Positions 35,301 through 49,069 of a stretch of DNA of 64,000 nt are shown here, piece after piece. The translations under genes were made by a program, and so were the position numbers. The notes under the pieces are model-generated. The model was given only the letters and a program-made list of their open reading frames with translations, was not told the DNA's origin and made no database searches. Source of the stretch: Siphonodentalium dalli (Eukaryota; Mollusca; Scaphopoda; Gadilida; Siphonodentaliidae); contig CP136062.1 in assembly GCA_032622095.1 (NCBI GenBank), forward strand, positions 16,871,739 through 16,935,738, given 5' to 3'. The stretch's first letter is position 1; every line of letters starts with the position of its first letter.

Positions 35301-38300
35301 TATATTATGTCCCCTCTCAGAGACGATACTCAGCTATACAGACTGCCACCTGTATGGGGCTCCGTAAGACTCGTATATTATGTCCCCTCTCAGAGACGAT
35401 ACTCAGCTATACAGACTGCCACCTGTATGGGGCTCCGTAAGACTCGTATATTATGTCCCCTCTCAGAGACGATACTCAGCTATACAGACTGCCACCTGTA
35501 TGGGGCTCCGTAAGACTCGTATATTATGTCCCCTCTCAGAGACGATACTCAGCAATACAGACTGCCACATGTATGGGGCTCCGTAAGACTCGTATATTAT
35601 GTCCTCTCTCAGAGACGATACTCAGCTATACAGACTGCCACCTTTATGGGGCTCCGTAAGACTCGTATATTATGTCCCCTCTCAGAGACGATACTCAGCT
35701 ATACAGACTGCCACATGTATGGGGCTCCGTAAGACTCGTATATTATGTCCCTCTCAGAGACGATACTCAGCAATACAGACTGCCACCTGTATGGGGCTCC
35801 GTAAGACTTGTATATTATGTCCCCTCTCAGAGACGATACTCAGCTATACAGACTGCCACCTGTATGGGGCTCCGTAAGACTCGTATATTATGTCCTCTCT
35901 CAGAGACGATACTCAGCTATACAGACTGCCACATGTATGGGGCTCCGTAAGACTCGTATATTATGTCCTCTCTCAGAGACGATACTCAGCTATACAGACT
36001 GCCACCTGTATGAGGCTCCGTAAGACTCGTATATTATGTCCCCTCTCAGAGACGATACTCAGCTATACAGACTGCCACCTGTATGGGGCTCCGTAAGACT
36101 TGTATATTATGTCCCTCTCAGAGACGATACTCAGCTATACAGACTGCCACCTGTATGGGGCTCCGTAAGACTCGTATATTATGTCCCTCTCAGAGACGAT
36201 ACTCAGCTATACAGACTGCCACCTGTATGGGGCTCCGTAAGACTCGTATATTATGTCCCTCTCAGAGACGATACTCAGCTATACAGACTGCCACCTGTAT
36301 GGGGCTCCGTAAGACTCGTATATTATGTCCCCTCTCAGAGACGATACTCAGCTATACAGACTGCCACCTGTATGGGGCTCCGTAAGACTCGTATATTATG
36401 TCCCCTCTCAGAGACGATACTCAGCAATACAGACTGCCCCCTGTATGGGGCTCCGTAAGACTCGTATATTATGTCCCCTCTCAGAGACGATACTCAGCTA
36501 TACAGACTGCCACCTGTATGGGGCTCCGTAAGACTCGTATATTATGTCCCCTCTCAGAGACGATACTCAGCTATACAGACTGCCACCTGTATGGGGCTCC
36601 GTAAGACTCGTATATTATGTCCCCTCTCAGAGACGATACTCAGCTATACAGACTGCCACCTGTATGGGGCTCCGTAAGACTCGTATATTATGTCCCTCTC
36701 AGAGACGATACTCAGCTATACAGACTGCCACCTGTATGGGGCTCCGTAAGACTCGTATATTATGTCCCCTCTCAGAGACGATACTCAGCTATACAGACTG
36801 CCACCTGTATGGGGCTCCGTAAGACTCGTATATTATGTCCCCTCTCAGAGACGATACTCAGCAATACAGACTGCCACCTGTATGGGGCTCCGTAAGACTC
36901 GTATATTATGTCCCTCTCAGAGACGATACTCAGCTATACAGACTGCCACCTGTATGGGGCTCCGTAAGACTCGTATATTATGTCCCCTCTCAGAGACGAT
37001 ACTCAGCTATACAGACTGCCACCTGTATGGGGCTCCGTAAGACTCGTATATTATGTCCCTTCTCAGAGACGATACTCAGCAATACAGACTGCCACCTGTA
37101 TGGGGCTCCGTAAGACTCGTATATTATGTCCCCTCTCAGAGACGATACTCAGCAATACAGACTGCCACCTGTATGGGGCTCCGTAAGACATGTATATTAT
37201 GTCCCCTCTCGGAGACGATACTCAGCTATACAGACTGCCACCTGTATGGGGCTCCGTAAGACTCGTATATTATGTCCCCTCTCAGAGACGATACTCAGCA
37301 ATACAGACTGCCACCTGTATGGGGCTCCGTAAGACTCGTATATTATGTCCCCTCTCAGAGACGATACTCAGCTATACAGACTGCCACCTGTATGGGGCTC
37401 CGTAAGACTCGTATATTATGTCCCCTCTCAGAGACGATACTCAGCTACACAGACTGCCACCTGTATGGGGCTCCGTAAGACTCGTATATTATGTCCCCTC
37501 TCAGAGACGATACTCAGCTATACAGACTGCCACCTGTATGGGGCTCCGTAAGACTCGTATATTATGTCCCCTCTCAGAGACGATACTCAGCAATACAGAC
37601 TGCCACCTGTATGGGGCTCCGTAAGACTCGTATATTATGTCCCCTCTCAGAGACGATACTCAGCTATACAGACTGCCACCTGTATGAGGCTCCGTAAGAC
37701 TCGTATATTATGTCCCCTCTCAGAGACGATACTCAGCAATACAGACTGCCACCTGTATGGGGCTCCGTAAGACTCGTATATTATGTCCCCTCTCAGAGAC
37801 GATACTCAGCTATACAGACTGCCACCTGTATGGGGCTCCGTAAGACTTGTATATTATGTCCCCTCTCAGAGACGATACTCAGCAATACAGACTGCCACCT
37901 GTATGGGGCTCCGTAAGACTCGTATATTATGTCCCCTCTCAGAGACGATACTCAGCTATACAGACTGCCACCTGTATGGGGCTCCGTAAGACTCGTATAT
38001 TATGTCCCCTCTCAGAGACGATACTCAGCAATACAGACTGCCACCTGTATGGGGCTCCGTAAGACTCGTATATTATGTCCCCTCTCAGAGACGATACTCA
38101 GCTATACAGACTGCCACCTGTATGGGGCTCCGTAAGACTCGTATATTATGTCCCCTCTCAGGGACGATACTCGGCTATACAGACTGCCACCTGTATGGGG
38201 CTCCGTAAGACTCGTATATTATGTCCTCTCTCAGAGACGATACTCAGCAATACAGACTGCCACCTGTATGGGGCTCCGTAAGACTCGTATATTATGTCCC

Positions 38301-41300
38301 CTCTCAGAGACGATACTCAGCTATACAGACTGCCACCTGTATGGGGCTCCGTAAGACTCGTATATTATGTCCCCTCTCAGAGACGATACTCAGCTATACA
38401 GACTGCCACCTGTATGGGGCTCCGTAAGACTCGTATATTATGTCCCTCTCAGAGACGATACTCAGCAATACAGACTGCCACCTGTATGGGGCTCCGTAAG
38501 ACTTGTATATTATGTCCCTCTCAGAGACGATACTCAGCTATACAGACTGCCACCTGTATGGGGCTCCGTAAGACTCGTATATTATGTCCCCTCTCAGAGA
38601 CGATACTCAGCAATACAGACTGCCACCTGTATGGGGCTCCGTAAGACTCGTATATTATGTCCCCTCTCAGAGACGATACTCAGCTATACAGACTGCCACC
38701 TGTATGGGGCTCCGTAAGACTCGTATATTATGTCCCCTCTCAGAGACGATACTCAGCTATACAGACTGCCACCTGTATGGGGCTCCGTAAGACTCGTATA
38801 TTATGTCCCCTCTCAGAGACGATACTCAGCAATACAGACTGCCACCTGTATGGGGCTCCGTAAGACTCGTGTATTATGTCCCCTCTCAGAGACGATACTC
38901 AGCTATACAGACTGCCACCTGTATGGGGCTCCGTAAGACTCGTATATTATGTCCCCTCTCAGAGACGATACTCAGCAATACAGACTGCCACCTGTATGGG
39001 GCTCCGTAAGACTCGTATATTATGTCCCCTCTCAGAGACGATACTCAGCTATACAGACTGCCACCTGTATGGGGCTCCGTAAGACCTGTATATTATGTCC
39101 CCTCTCAGAGACGATACTCAGCAATACAGACTGCCACCTGTATGGGGCTCCGTAAGACTCGTATATTATGTCCCCTCTCAGAGACGATACTCAGCTATAC
39201 AGACTGCCACCTGTATGGGGCTCCGTAAGACTCGTATATTATGTCCCCTCTCAGAGACGATACTCAGCAATACAGACTGCCACCTGTATGGGGCTCCGTA
39301 AGACTCGTATATTATGTCCCCTCTCAGAGACGATAATCAGCTATACAGACTGCCACCTGTATGGGGCTCCGTAAGACTCGTATATTATGTCCCCTCTCAG
39401 AGACGATACTCAGCAATACAGACTGCCCCCTGTATGGGGCTCCGTAAGACTCGTATATTATGTCCCCTCTCAGAGACGATACTCAGCTATACAGACTGCC
39501 ACCTGTATGGGGCTCCGTAAGACCTGTATATTATGTCCCCTCTCAGAGACGATACTCAGCAATACAGACTGCCACCTGTATGGGGCTCCGTAAGACTTGT
39601 ATATTATGTCCCCTCTCAGAGACGATACTCAGCAATACAGACTGCCACCTGTATGGGGCTCCGTAAGACTCGTATATTATGTCCCCTCTCAGAGACGATA
39701 CTCAGCAATACAGACTGCCACCTGTATGGGGCTCCGTAAGACTCGTATATTATGTCCCCTCTCAGAGACGATACTCAGCTATACAGACTGCCACCTGTAT
39801 GGGGCTCCGTAAGACTCGTATATTATGTCCCCTCTCAGAGACGATACTCAGCAATACAGACTGCCACCTGTATGGGGCTCCGTAAGACTCGTATATTATG
39901 TCCCCTCTCAGAGACGATACTCAGCTACACAGACTGCCACCTGTATGGGGCTCTGTAAGACTCGTATATTATGTCCCCTCTCGGAGACGATACTCAGCTA
40001 TACAGACTGCCACCTGTATGGGGCTCCGTAAGACTCGTATATTATGTCCCCTCTCAGAGACGATACTCAGCAATACAGACTGCCACCTGTATGGGGCTCC
40101 GTAAGACTCGTATATTATGTCCCCTCTCAGAGACGATACTCAGCAATACAGACTGCCACCTGTATGGGGCTCCGTAAGACTCGTATATTATGTCCCCTCT
40201 CAGAGACGATACTCAGCTATACAGACTGCCACCTGTATGGGGCTCCGTAAGACTCGTATATTATGTCCCCTCTCAGAGACGATACTCAGCTATACAGACT
40301 GCCACCTGTATGGGGCTCCGTAAGACTCGTATATTATGTCCCCTCTCAGAGACGATACTCAGCTATACAGACTGCCACCTGTATGGGGCTCCGTAAGACT
40401 CGTATATTATGTCCTCTCTCAGAGACGATACTCAGCTATACAGACTGCCACCTGTATGGGGCTCCGTAAGACTCGTATATTATGTCCCCTCTCAGAGACG
40501 ATACTCAGCTATACAGACTGCCACCTGTATGGGGCTCCGTAAGACTCGTATATTATGTCCCCTCTCAGAGACGATACTCAGCTATACAGACTGCCACCTG
40601 TATGGGGCTCCGTAAGACTCGTATATTATGTCCTCTCTCAGAGACGATACTCAGCTATACAGACTGCCACCTGTATGGGGCTCCGTAAGACTCGTATATT
40701 ATGTCCTCTCTCAGAGACGATACTCAGCTATACAGACTGCCACCTGTATGGGGCTCCGTAAGACTCGTATATTATGTCCCCTCTCAGAGACGATACTCAG
40801 CAATACAGACTGCCACCTGTATGGGGCTCCGTAAGACTCGTATATTATGTCCCCTCTCAGAGACGATACTCAGCTATACAGACTGCCACCTGTATGGGGC
40901 TCCGTAAGACTCGTATATTATGTCCCTCTCAGAGACGATACTCAGCAATACAGACTGCCACCTGTATGGGGCTCCGTAAGACTCGTATATTATGTCCCCT
41001 CTCAGAGACGATACTCAGCTATACAGACTGCCACCTGTATGGGGCTCCGTAAGACTTGTATATTATGTCCCCTCTCAGAGACGATACTCAGCAATACAGA
41101 CTGCCACCTGTATGGGGCTCCGTAAGACTCGTATATTATGTCCCCTCTCAGAGACGATACTCAGCTATACAGACTGCCACCTGTATGGGGCTCCGTAAGA
41201 CTCGTATATTATGTCCCCTCTCAGAGACGATACTCAGCTATACAGACTGCCACCTGTATGGGGCTCCGTAAGACTCGTATATTATGTCCCCTCTCAGAGA

Positions 41301-43226
41301 CGATACTCAGCTATACAGACTGCCACCTGTATGGGGCTCCGTAAGACTTGTATATTATGTCCCCTCTCAGAGACGATACTCAGCAATACAGACTGCCACC
41401 TGTATGGGGCTCCGTAAGACTCGTATATTATGTCCCCTCTCAGAGACGATACTCAGCTATACAGACTGCCACCTGTATGGGGCTCCGTAAGACTCGTATA
41501 TTATGTCCCCTCTCAGAGACGATACTCAGCAATACAGACTGCCACCTGTATAGAGCTCCGTAAGACTCGTATATTATGTCCCCTCTCAGAGACGATACTC
41601 AGCTACACAGACTGCCACCTGTATGGGGCTCTGTAAGACTCGTATATTATGTCCCCTCTCAGAGACGATACTCAGCTATACAGACTGCCACCTGTATGGG
41701 GCTCCGTAAGACTCGTATATTATGTCCCCTCTCAGAGACGATACTCAGCAATACAGACTGCCACCTGTATGGGGCTCCGTAAGACTCGTATATTATGTCC
41801 CCTCTCAGAGACGATACTCAGCAATACAGACTGCCACCTGTATGGGGCTCCGTAAGACTCGTATATTATGTCCCTCTCAGAGACGATACTCAGCTATACA
41901 GACTGCCACCTGTATGGGGCTCTGTAAGACTCGTATATTATGTCCCCTCTCAGAGACGATACTCAGCTATACAGACTGCCACCTGTATGGGGCTCCGTAA
42001 GACTCGTATATTATGTCCCCTCTCAGAGACGATACTCAGCTATACAGACTGCCACCTGTATGGGGCTCCGTAAGACTCGTATATTATGTCCCCTCTCAGA
42101 GACGATACTCAGCTATACAGACTGCCACCTGTATGGGGCTCCGTAAGACTTGTATATTATGTCCCCTCTCAGAGACGATACTCAGCTATACAGACTGCCA
42201 CCTGTATGGGGCTCCGTAAGACTCGTATATTATGTCCCCTCTCAGAGACGATACTCAGCAATACAGACTGCCACCTGTATCCAGTCCCCTCTCAGAGACG
42301 ATACTCAGCTATACAGACTGCCACCTGTATGGGGCTCCGTAAGACTCGTATATTATGTCCCCTCTCAGAGACGATACTCAGCTATACAGACTGCCACCTG
42401 TATGGGGCTCTGTAAGACTCGTATATTATGTCCCCTCTCGGAGACGATACTCAGCTATACAGACTGCCCCCTGTGTGGGGCTCCGTAAGACTCGTATATT
42501 ATGTCCCCTCTCAGAGACGATACTCAGCAATACAGACTGCCACCTGTATGGGGCTCCGTAAGACTCGTATATTATGTCCCCTCTCAGAGACGATACTCAG
42601 CTATACAGACTGCCACCTGTATGGGGCTCCGTAAGACTCGTATATTATGTCCCCTCTCAGAGACGATACTCAGCAATACAGACTGCCACCTGTATGGGGC
42701 TCCGTAAGACTCGTATATTATGTCCCCTCTCAGAGACGATACTCAGCTATACAGACTGCCACCTGTATGGGGCTCCGTAAGACTCGTATATTATGTCCCC
42801 TCTCAGAGACGATACTCAGCAATACAGACTGCCACCTGTATGGGGCTCCGTAAGACTTGTATATTATGTCCCCTCTCAGAGACGATACTCAGCAATACAG
42901 ACTGCCACCTGTATGGGGCTCCGTAAGACTCGTATATTATGTCCCCTCTCAGAGACGATACTCAGCTATACAGACTGCCACCTGTATGGGGCTCCGTAAG
43001 ACTCGTATATTATGTCCCCTCTCAGAGACGATACTCAGCAATACAGACTGCCACCTGTATGGGGCTCCGTAAGACTCGTATATTATGTCCCCTCTCAGAG
43101 ACGATACTCAGCTATACAGACTGCCACCTGTATGGGGCTCCGTAAGACTCGTATATTATGTCCCCTCTCAGAGACGATACTCAGCTATACAGACTGCCAC
43201 CTGTATGGGGCTCCGTAAGACTCGTA

Positions 43227-46200
43227 TTTTTCCGCCAAGGAGAAGCCCTCAACTGAACTATATGGATTACGTCTCCGGCCTTGTGTCAATCAGGAGGGTT
43301 AAAATTTTATTGCTGTGCCGACCCCACTCACATCCGTGTCCAGATTAGTCTCGCATGAATACACCCGCATTCTATCTATTGTCTAGTCAGTTTTTATTCC
43401 TCCTCGCCAGGACAGGATCGTTTCTATTTTCTCAAGGTTGTATCTTTCTGTGTTGCGAGTTTATCGACTCAATATTTATTGTTGATATTACAAACTTGCA
43501 ATTTATTGTACCCGATAGTTAATTAATATTTCTCACATCCGAAACGGGAACTTTTTTCGTTTCACTGTATCCGTAATTTGTTTCCGTGTTTTCTGTTTTC
43601 CTCAAGACGGCATTTATCTTCCAACAATTGGAATTAAGATGGCCATCTTGACAATGACTAAAGAAGCACATAGCTTACTTGTGGCAAAACCACATAGTGC
43701 ATATTGTGCCACACATACGGCGTGATGACTATCATGACTTACAATTGAGGACGCAATGTAGTACGGTATGCGATGTCTCCTAATTTCGTGCTACACGTGT
43801 TTCACTTTACATAAGTTTCCGTCGACTCGCTTCGGTTATTTCGTAAGTTCCGTTGCTTTGTATCCTAATGTATACTGCCAAATCATACATGGCACTGCTC
43901 TGTTAATTCGCAGAAAGTTGCACAGGACAGCCATATCCTCCTTTGTAATAATTTACATGAATAAATACGAAAGATAGTACTTGTTATCACTATCAGATGA
44001 CAATTCACATTTCTTTCGACTGAGCGATCTGTAATATTGTTTTCACGATCAATACCTGCGAATCTACGCCCGCCAGTATGTATGAGCGCGTGGTCTTGTT
44101 AGACACATGACAAATGTAATAACACATTACATCGACTTCAAGGTATTTCGAAAATTCTACCTTGTCTATCACGATTAAATATCATATAACTCATTGTATC
44201 ATCAGTACAATAGTTACTAACACTCCGTAACAGGGGGATGGTATTCGTTATCACATATATAACCACACTTCGAATTGATGTGTTGTCTGACGTTCTAAAT
44301 ATTGTGTTGCATTCTTTACATCCATGTATGTACAGTTTGGGTTCCTACGAACTATTGTTCACCGACTGCAATGAAGTGAAAACTTTGTGGCCTGACACTA
44401 AGCCATCTTACCGTAGGCTCTAATATGCCTCGGCGTGGGCGAGCTTGCAATGATGTATTGCACGCCGTAATAGTTCCATACATTGTACATGACAATCATA
44501 TCGTATCAGGGCCTCATGTATGCTGTCAGAACTGACTACTAGTATGCTTACATATGGTGAACAGTTTTCATCCCAATACTGACATACTTTGCAGTTTCAT
44601 CAGTGAATGATAACGGCAAACAGCGAAATAGAAAGAATACATATTGTCACGTGCTCCAGATTCACTGCCAATAGTCTTTCCAGTAGAGACCATCACTTGG
44701 CTCACTAACTTCTATTTCCACATATATCAAAACGATATTCTGCCACATAGCTTTCACTCGTGTATGATGCGCAGTTACATGCAACACATTTATATTGCGC
44801 AGAAAGGACTGCATTTGTATTGTTACATGTCTAAAGCGAGCTTACATGCGCAGCGTTTATATTGCGCACATCTACTGCCAATATATTTCCGAAACCGGCC
44901 ATGACATGGCTCTTCGTCTATGGCGGCTGTTCTGGGTGGGGAAGACTCGTTGTCACGTGACGCTCTTGCTCTCATAGACATAGCGCACCAGCCAAATGGC
45001 CTTCTGACTCTTCCCCATGGTGCAGTGGCCCACATCATTACAAGATGGGGTCCAGTCGATCCCCTGGAATAGTAATACCTTCGGGATACATCCGGGCCTG
45101 CTCCTCCGCAGTCATGTGATCATAGTGGTATATCATCGACATATCCACTGATTATGTGACAAAACGATTCGATACAATCATGACGAAAATACAGGCATTC
45201 GTATCTTCACGTCCGCTGTAAGCGCACTTTCCTAACGGAAACCGCCTAGTTCTTGCCTATGTGCATTCGGAACTCATCGTCCTCATATACGAGAAAAGAC
45301 AGTATCTTACCTGTCATAGCAGGTAAGATCACGTGGCCAGGGGTATAACGTGATTTTATATTAACCTTACTTTATATTCAATAACCTAGGTTGTATTGTG
45401 TTATGTATATTAACCTTGCTTTGTTATAACTAACAGCATGTCTTGCAGTCGAACATGATTCGAATTTGATGGCCACACACCGTGCAGGTTGCTCATTCAC
45501 GGGTGTATTACTTGTTATCGTTGGGTAAGGGCATATTAGTCAATGATTACCTACTTTGAGCAACCGTACCAGTCTTTACCTCGGGCAGGACCAGTTCTGG
45601 CCCCCCAGGTCCTGCTACGGCAGTTGAACCAATGGTAGGCGGGTGCTGCATGCGGTTGATTCGGGAAACCAATCTTCACGGGCGATTGCTCCGGCACCTT
45701 TCTCTCAGGTGCCTAATGGTAGTGGCAATACGATTATTAAATTTCGAAAAAATTCACATCGATATACTATTATTCCACATAGAGTGAAATTTCCATCAGT
45801 ATTTTGATTTCGGCCTGGATTCCTGCCACGAAGATCTGTTTATTGGGCACCTGGGAGTAGCCTTTGGCGGCTGTTCTGGGTGGGGAAGACTCGTTGTCAC
45901 GTGACGCATATGCTCTCATAGACATAGCGCACCAGCCAAATGGCCTTCTGACTCTTCCCCATGGTGCAGTGGCCCACATCATTACAAGATGGGGTCCAGT
46001 CGATCCCCTGGAATCGTAATACCTTCGGGATACATCCGGGCCTGCTCCTCCGCCGTCATGCGATCATAGTGGTATGTCATCGACATTTATTCCAGTTTGG
46101 TCAGGACCACCTGCATTTGGGGGATTCCATGGAAGGGGCTTCCTCTGATCAAATGGCTCATCAGAACTTATTCCCTCTGGCCTTGGGGGCGCAGCTTGAT

Positions 46201-47959
46201 GATGCCCCAGAATTTGAGGGGGTGACCTTGGACAGGCCATAGCTACTTATCCCAAATGCAAGAGCATTTGTCTTGCGTCGAACCATTTCAGAGTAGGCCT
46301 CTTCCACAGTCTGGTATCCCAACCTGATGCAGCCAATTCTGTTGGCGTCGATCTTGACATGCTTCTCTGCATCGCATGGCGTCGGCAGGTTTGACGACGA
46401 TGAGCAAGAATCGCGGGTCGACAGTGGGTCGTCAGGCACACTGTCGGACGAGGATTCTTTTATAAAAGAAAAAAGAAGAAAAGAAAAAGAAAGAAGAAAT
46501 AAAAAGAAGAAAGAGAAAAAATAGCCTTTGGAGGATGTTCTGGGTGGGGTAGACTCGTTGTCACGTGACGCTCTTGCTCTCATAGTCTAGACATAGCGCA
46601 CCAGCCAAATGGCCTTCTGACTCTTCCCCATGGTGCAGTGGCCCACATCATTACAAGATGGGGTCCAGTCGATCCCCTGGAATCGTAATACCTTCGGGAT
46701 ACATCCAGGCCACTCCTTCACCGGTAGGAAAGAAAGGCTGAATGATCTGGGTGGGGAAGACTTGTTGTTGCGTGCCTCCAAGTGCTGCACCAACCAACCT
46801 TCTAACTCTTCCCCATGGTGCAGGGGCCCACATCTCCACAAGATGGGGTCCAATCCCCTGGAATCGTAATACCTTAGGGATACCTCCAGGCCACTCCTTC
46901 ACCGGTAGGAAAGAAAGGCTGAATGATCTGGGTGGGGAAGTCTTGTTGCGTGCCTCCAAGAGCTGCACCAACCAGCCTTCTATCTCTTCCCCACGGTGCA
47001 GTGGCCCACATCTCCACACGATGGGGTCCAATCTCCTGGAATCGTAATACCTTCGGGATACCTCCAGGCCACTCCTTCACCGGTCATTTTGCAATTTTGA
47101 TCATTCTGCTACATTTGATCATTTCGAAATGTACCCGACACTCGTTATGTGCGCCATCATAGATCACTGATGCTTCTATGCTTGTTCATCAAGTCCGCTG
47201 TGGTGTTCTCTAATCCCATATATACTGGTATGCAATGATACCTTGGATCATGATGGCGTTCCCTGCTCTCTACATTATACGAGGCTGGAGTACAGATGTG
47301 TGGCATGATATAATGAAACCTCATACCTCGCTATGATATCTGCAGCATATCATTTTTATATCTGGTTTGTGTATCACAGGGAGCAATTTACTTTCGATAT
47401 CTGATTAGCAAATGATCTCACATTGACATGGTTGGATAGCATTTTTATAACATCATACATGTATAAAGAAATTCCTCGCTATTACCGGTATCCACATTTC
47501 AGTGGCAAATCGCGATGCGATTCCAGTTAATTTGCTCCCTGGTGTATCATAAGCATTCTGATATCTTATGGCCTACACAATGGCTGCATGTGACATCAGT
47601 TCATAATGTGAACTGTCGAGAGAGCGAAGAAGATGACAAAGAGAATAGGATGCAGCAAAGTTGTACTTGCTCGGTTGTCTCGCTAGCATGAATTATATGG
47701 CACTACCTGGGATGTTTATTCCAAAAACAAGGGGGGCGGGCGGTACACATTTGAGCAATGTCGTAATCTGAATTGGGAGCTCTTTCACGTAACATAATCA
47801 TATCTGATTCATGACTAAATCACATTTACATGAATCATGTTTCGGAAGAGTACATTCCCATCGAATTTGGATATTAATTAACTTTATTGCTCGTGCCTCC
47901 TCCTGGGCTTGCATTCTAATCCATATAGTTCAGTTGAGGGCTTCTCCTTGGCGGAAAAA
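43227..47959. mobile_element. 4.7-kb TIR element inserted in the satellite
   Basis: The left end TTTTTCCGCCAAGGAGAAGC and right end GCTTCTCCTTGGCGGAAAAA are a perfect inverted repeat of about 42 bp (continuing through CTCAACTGAACTATATGGAT). TA lies at both borders, and the satellite is cut at the TA of CTCGTATATTATG, consistent with a TA target duplication. The interior contains five related blocks of about 180 bp (44920-47085). No transposase was recognised on either strand; the longest frames (for example minus-strand 46161-46583) contain low-complexity K/E or F/S runs and match nothing I know. Confidence 0.75.
44920..47085 (-). repeat. Five internal ~180-bp repeats in the TIR element
   Basis: Blocks starting near 44926, 45867, 46530, 46745 and 46925 share GGGTGGGGAAGACT(C/T)GTTG, GCACCA(G/A)CC, TTCCCCATGGTGCAGTGGCC, ACAAGATGGGGTCCA and CTGGAATCGTAATACCTTCG. 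The last two blocks add CCACTCCTTCACCGGTAGGA. Minus-strand frames through them read EWPGGIPKVLRFQGIG repeatedly, which might be relics of coding sequence or chance. The strand call is tentative. Confidence 0.55.
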
Positions 47960-47961
47960 TA

Positions 47962-48276
47962 TAATATTTATAAATAATATTACTTTTTCCTTAAGGGAAG
48001 CCCGAAACTGAACTATCATAGATCCCTCCCATGGTGGTGCCATTCCCAACCCCGCGACTCGCAAATCTCATGATTAAGTCGGAAATAAAAAACTGACTAG
48101 ACAATAGATAGAATGCGGGTGTATTCATGCGAGACTAATCTGGACACGGATGTGAGTGGGGTCGGCACAGCAATAAAATTTTAACCCTCCTGATTGACAC
48201 AAGGCCGGAGACGTAATCCATATAGTTCAGTTTCGGGCTTCCCTTAAGGAAAAAGTAATATTATTTATAAATATTA
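47962..48276. mobile_element. 315-bp TIR element related to the 4.7-kb element
   Basis: The inverted ends include CTTTTTCCTTAAGGGAAGCC and its complement, extended by AT-rich TAATATTTATAAATAATATT. Its right half (about 48095-48225) is the reverse complement of 43250-43390 just inside the large element, so it looks like a shortened relative. TA borders lie on both sides (47960 and 48277). It abuts the large element with only TA between. Confidence 0.7.
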
Positions 48277-48278
48277 TA

Positions 48279-49069
48279 TATTATGTCCCCTCTCAGAGAC
48301 GATACTCAGCTATACAGACTGCCACCTGTATGGGGCTCCGTAAGACTCGTATATTATGTCCCCTCTCAGAGACGATACTCAGCTATACAGACTGCCACCT
48401 GTATGGGGCTCCGTAAGACTTGTATATTATGTCCCCTCTCAGAGACGATACTCAGCTATACAGACTGCCACCTGTATGGGGCTCCGTAAGACTCGTATAT
48501 TATGTCCCCTCTCAGAGACGATACTCAGCAATACAGACTGCCACCTGCATGGGGCTCCGTAAGACTCGTATATTATGTCCCCTCTCAGAGACGATACTCA
48601 GCTATACAGACTGCCACCTGTATGGGGCTCCGTAAGACTCGTATATTATGTCCCCTCTCAGAGACGATACTCAGCTATACAGACTGCCACCTGTATGGGG
48701 CTCCGTAAGACTCGTATATTATGTCCCCTCTCAGAGACGATACTCAGCTATACAGACTGCCACCTGTATGGGGCTCCGTAAGACTCGTATATTATGTCCC
48801 CTCTCAGAGACGATACTCAGCTATACAGACTGCCACCTGTATGGGGCTCCGTAAGACTCGTATATTATGTCCCCTCTCAGAGACGATACTCAGCAATACA
48901 GACTGCCACCTGTATGGGGCTCCGTAAGACTCGTATATTATGTCCCCTCTCAGAGACGATACTCAGCTATACAGACTGCCACCTGTATGGGGCTCCGTAA
49001 GACTCGTATATTATGTCCCCTCTCAGAGACGATACTCAGCTATACAGACTGCCACCTGTATGGGGCTCC
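48279..49069 (+). repeat. 73-bp satellite array, distal part (~11 units)
   Basis: It has the same monomer and register as the main array: it resumes at TATTATG exactly where the left part stopped, so the TIR elements split one array. It ends at TATGGGGCTCC, which then runs into CTACAGGAATTC of the intron 155 bp before the EGF exon. Confidence 0.95.

Larger units (their letters stand above)
24391..43226 (+). repeat. 73-bp satellite array, about 258 units
   Basis: The monomer contains TATGTCCCCTCTCAGAGACG, ATACTCAGC(T/A)ATACAGACTG, CCACCTGTATGGGGCTCCGT and AAGACTCGTATAT. Units are about 95-100% identical. Length variants are 72 bp (one C lost in the CCCC run), 74 bp (one C gained) and 70 bp (loss of AGA in CAGAGAC). 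One position is consistently two-state (CAGCTATACAG or CAGCAATACAG). Because 73 is 1 modulo 3, each strand is read in all frames and a TAA in CCGTAAGA closes one frame each cycle, so the many ~68-residue frames are not genes. The array lies inside the long intron. Confidence 0.97.

Noticed and set aside
24391-43226. CRISPR-like array
   Set aside because: Whole 73-bp units are conserved with no unique spacers, and the context is eukaryotic intron.
24472-43348. Over a hundred overlapping ~68-residue open frames (SPLRDDTQ..., SQRRYSAIQ..., LSETILS...)
   Set aside because: They are the three reading frames of the 73-bp satellite on the + strand; starts and stops recur every 219 bp and length follows the 72/73/74-bp variation, not coding constraint.
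46161-46583. Minus-strand 140-residue frame in the TIR element
   Set aside because: Contains F/S runs from an AG-rich tract on the other strand and crosses one of the 180-bp repeats; no transposase motif seen.
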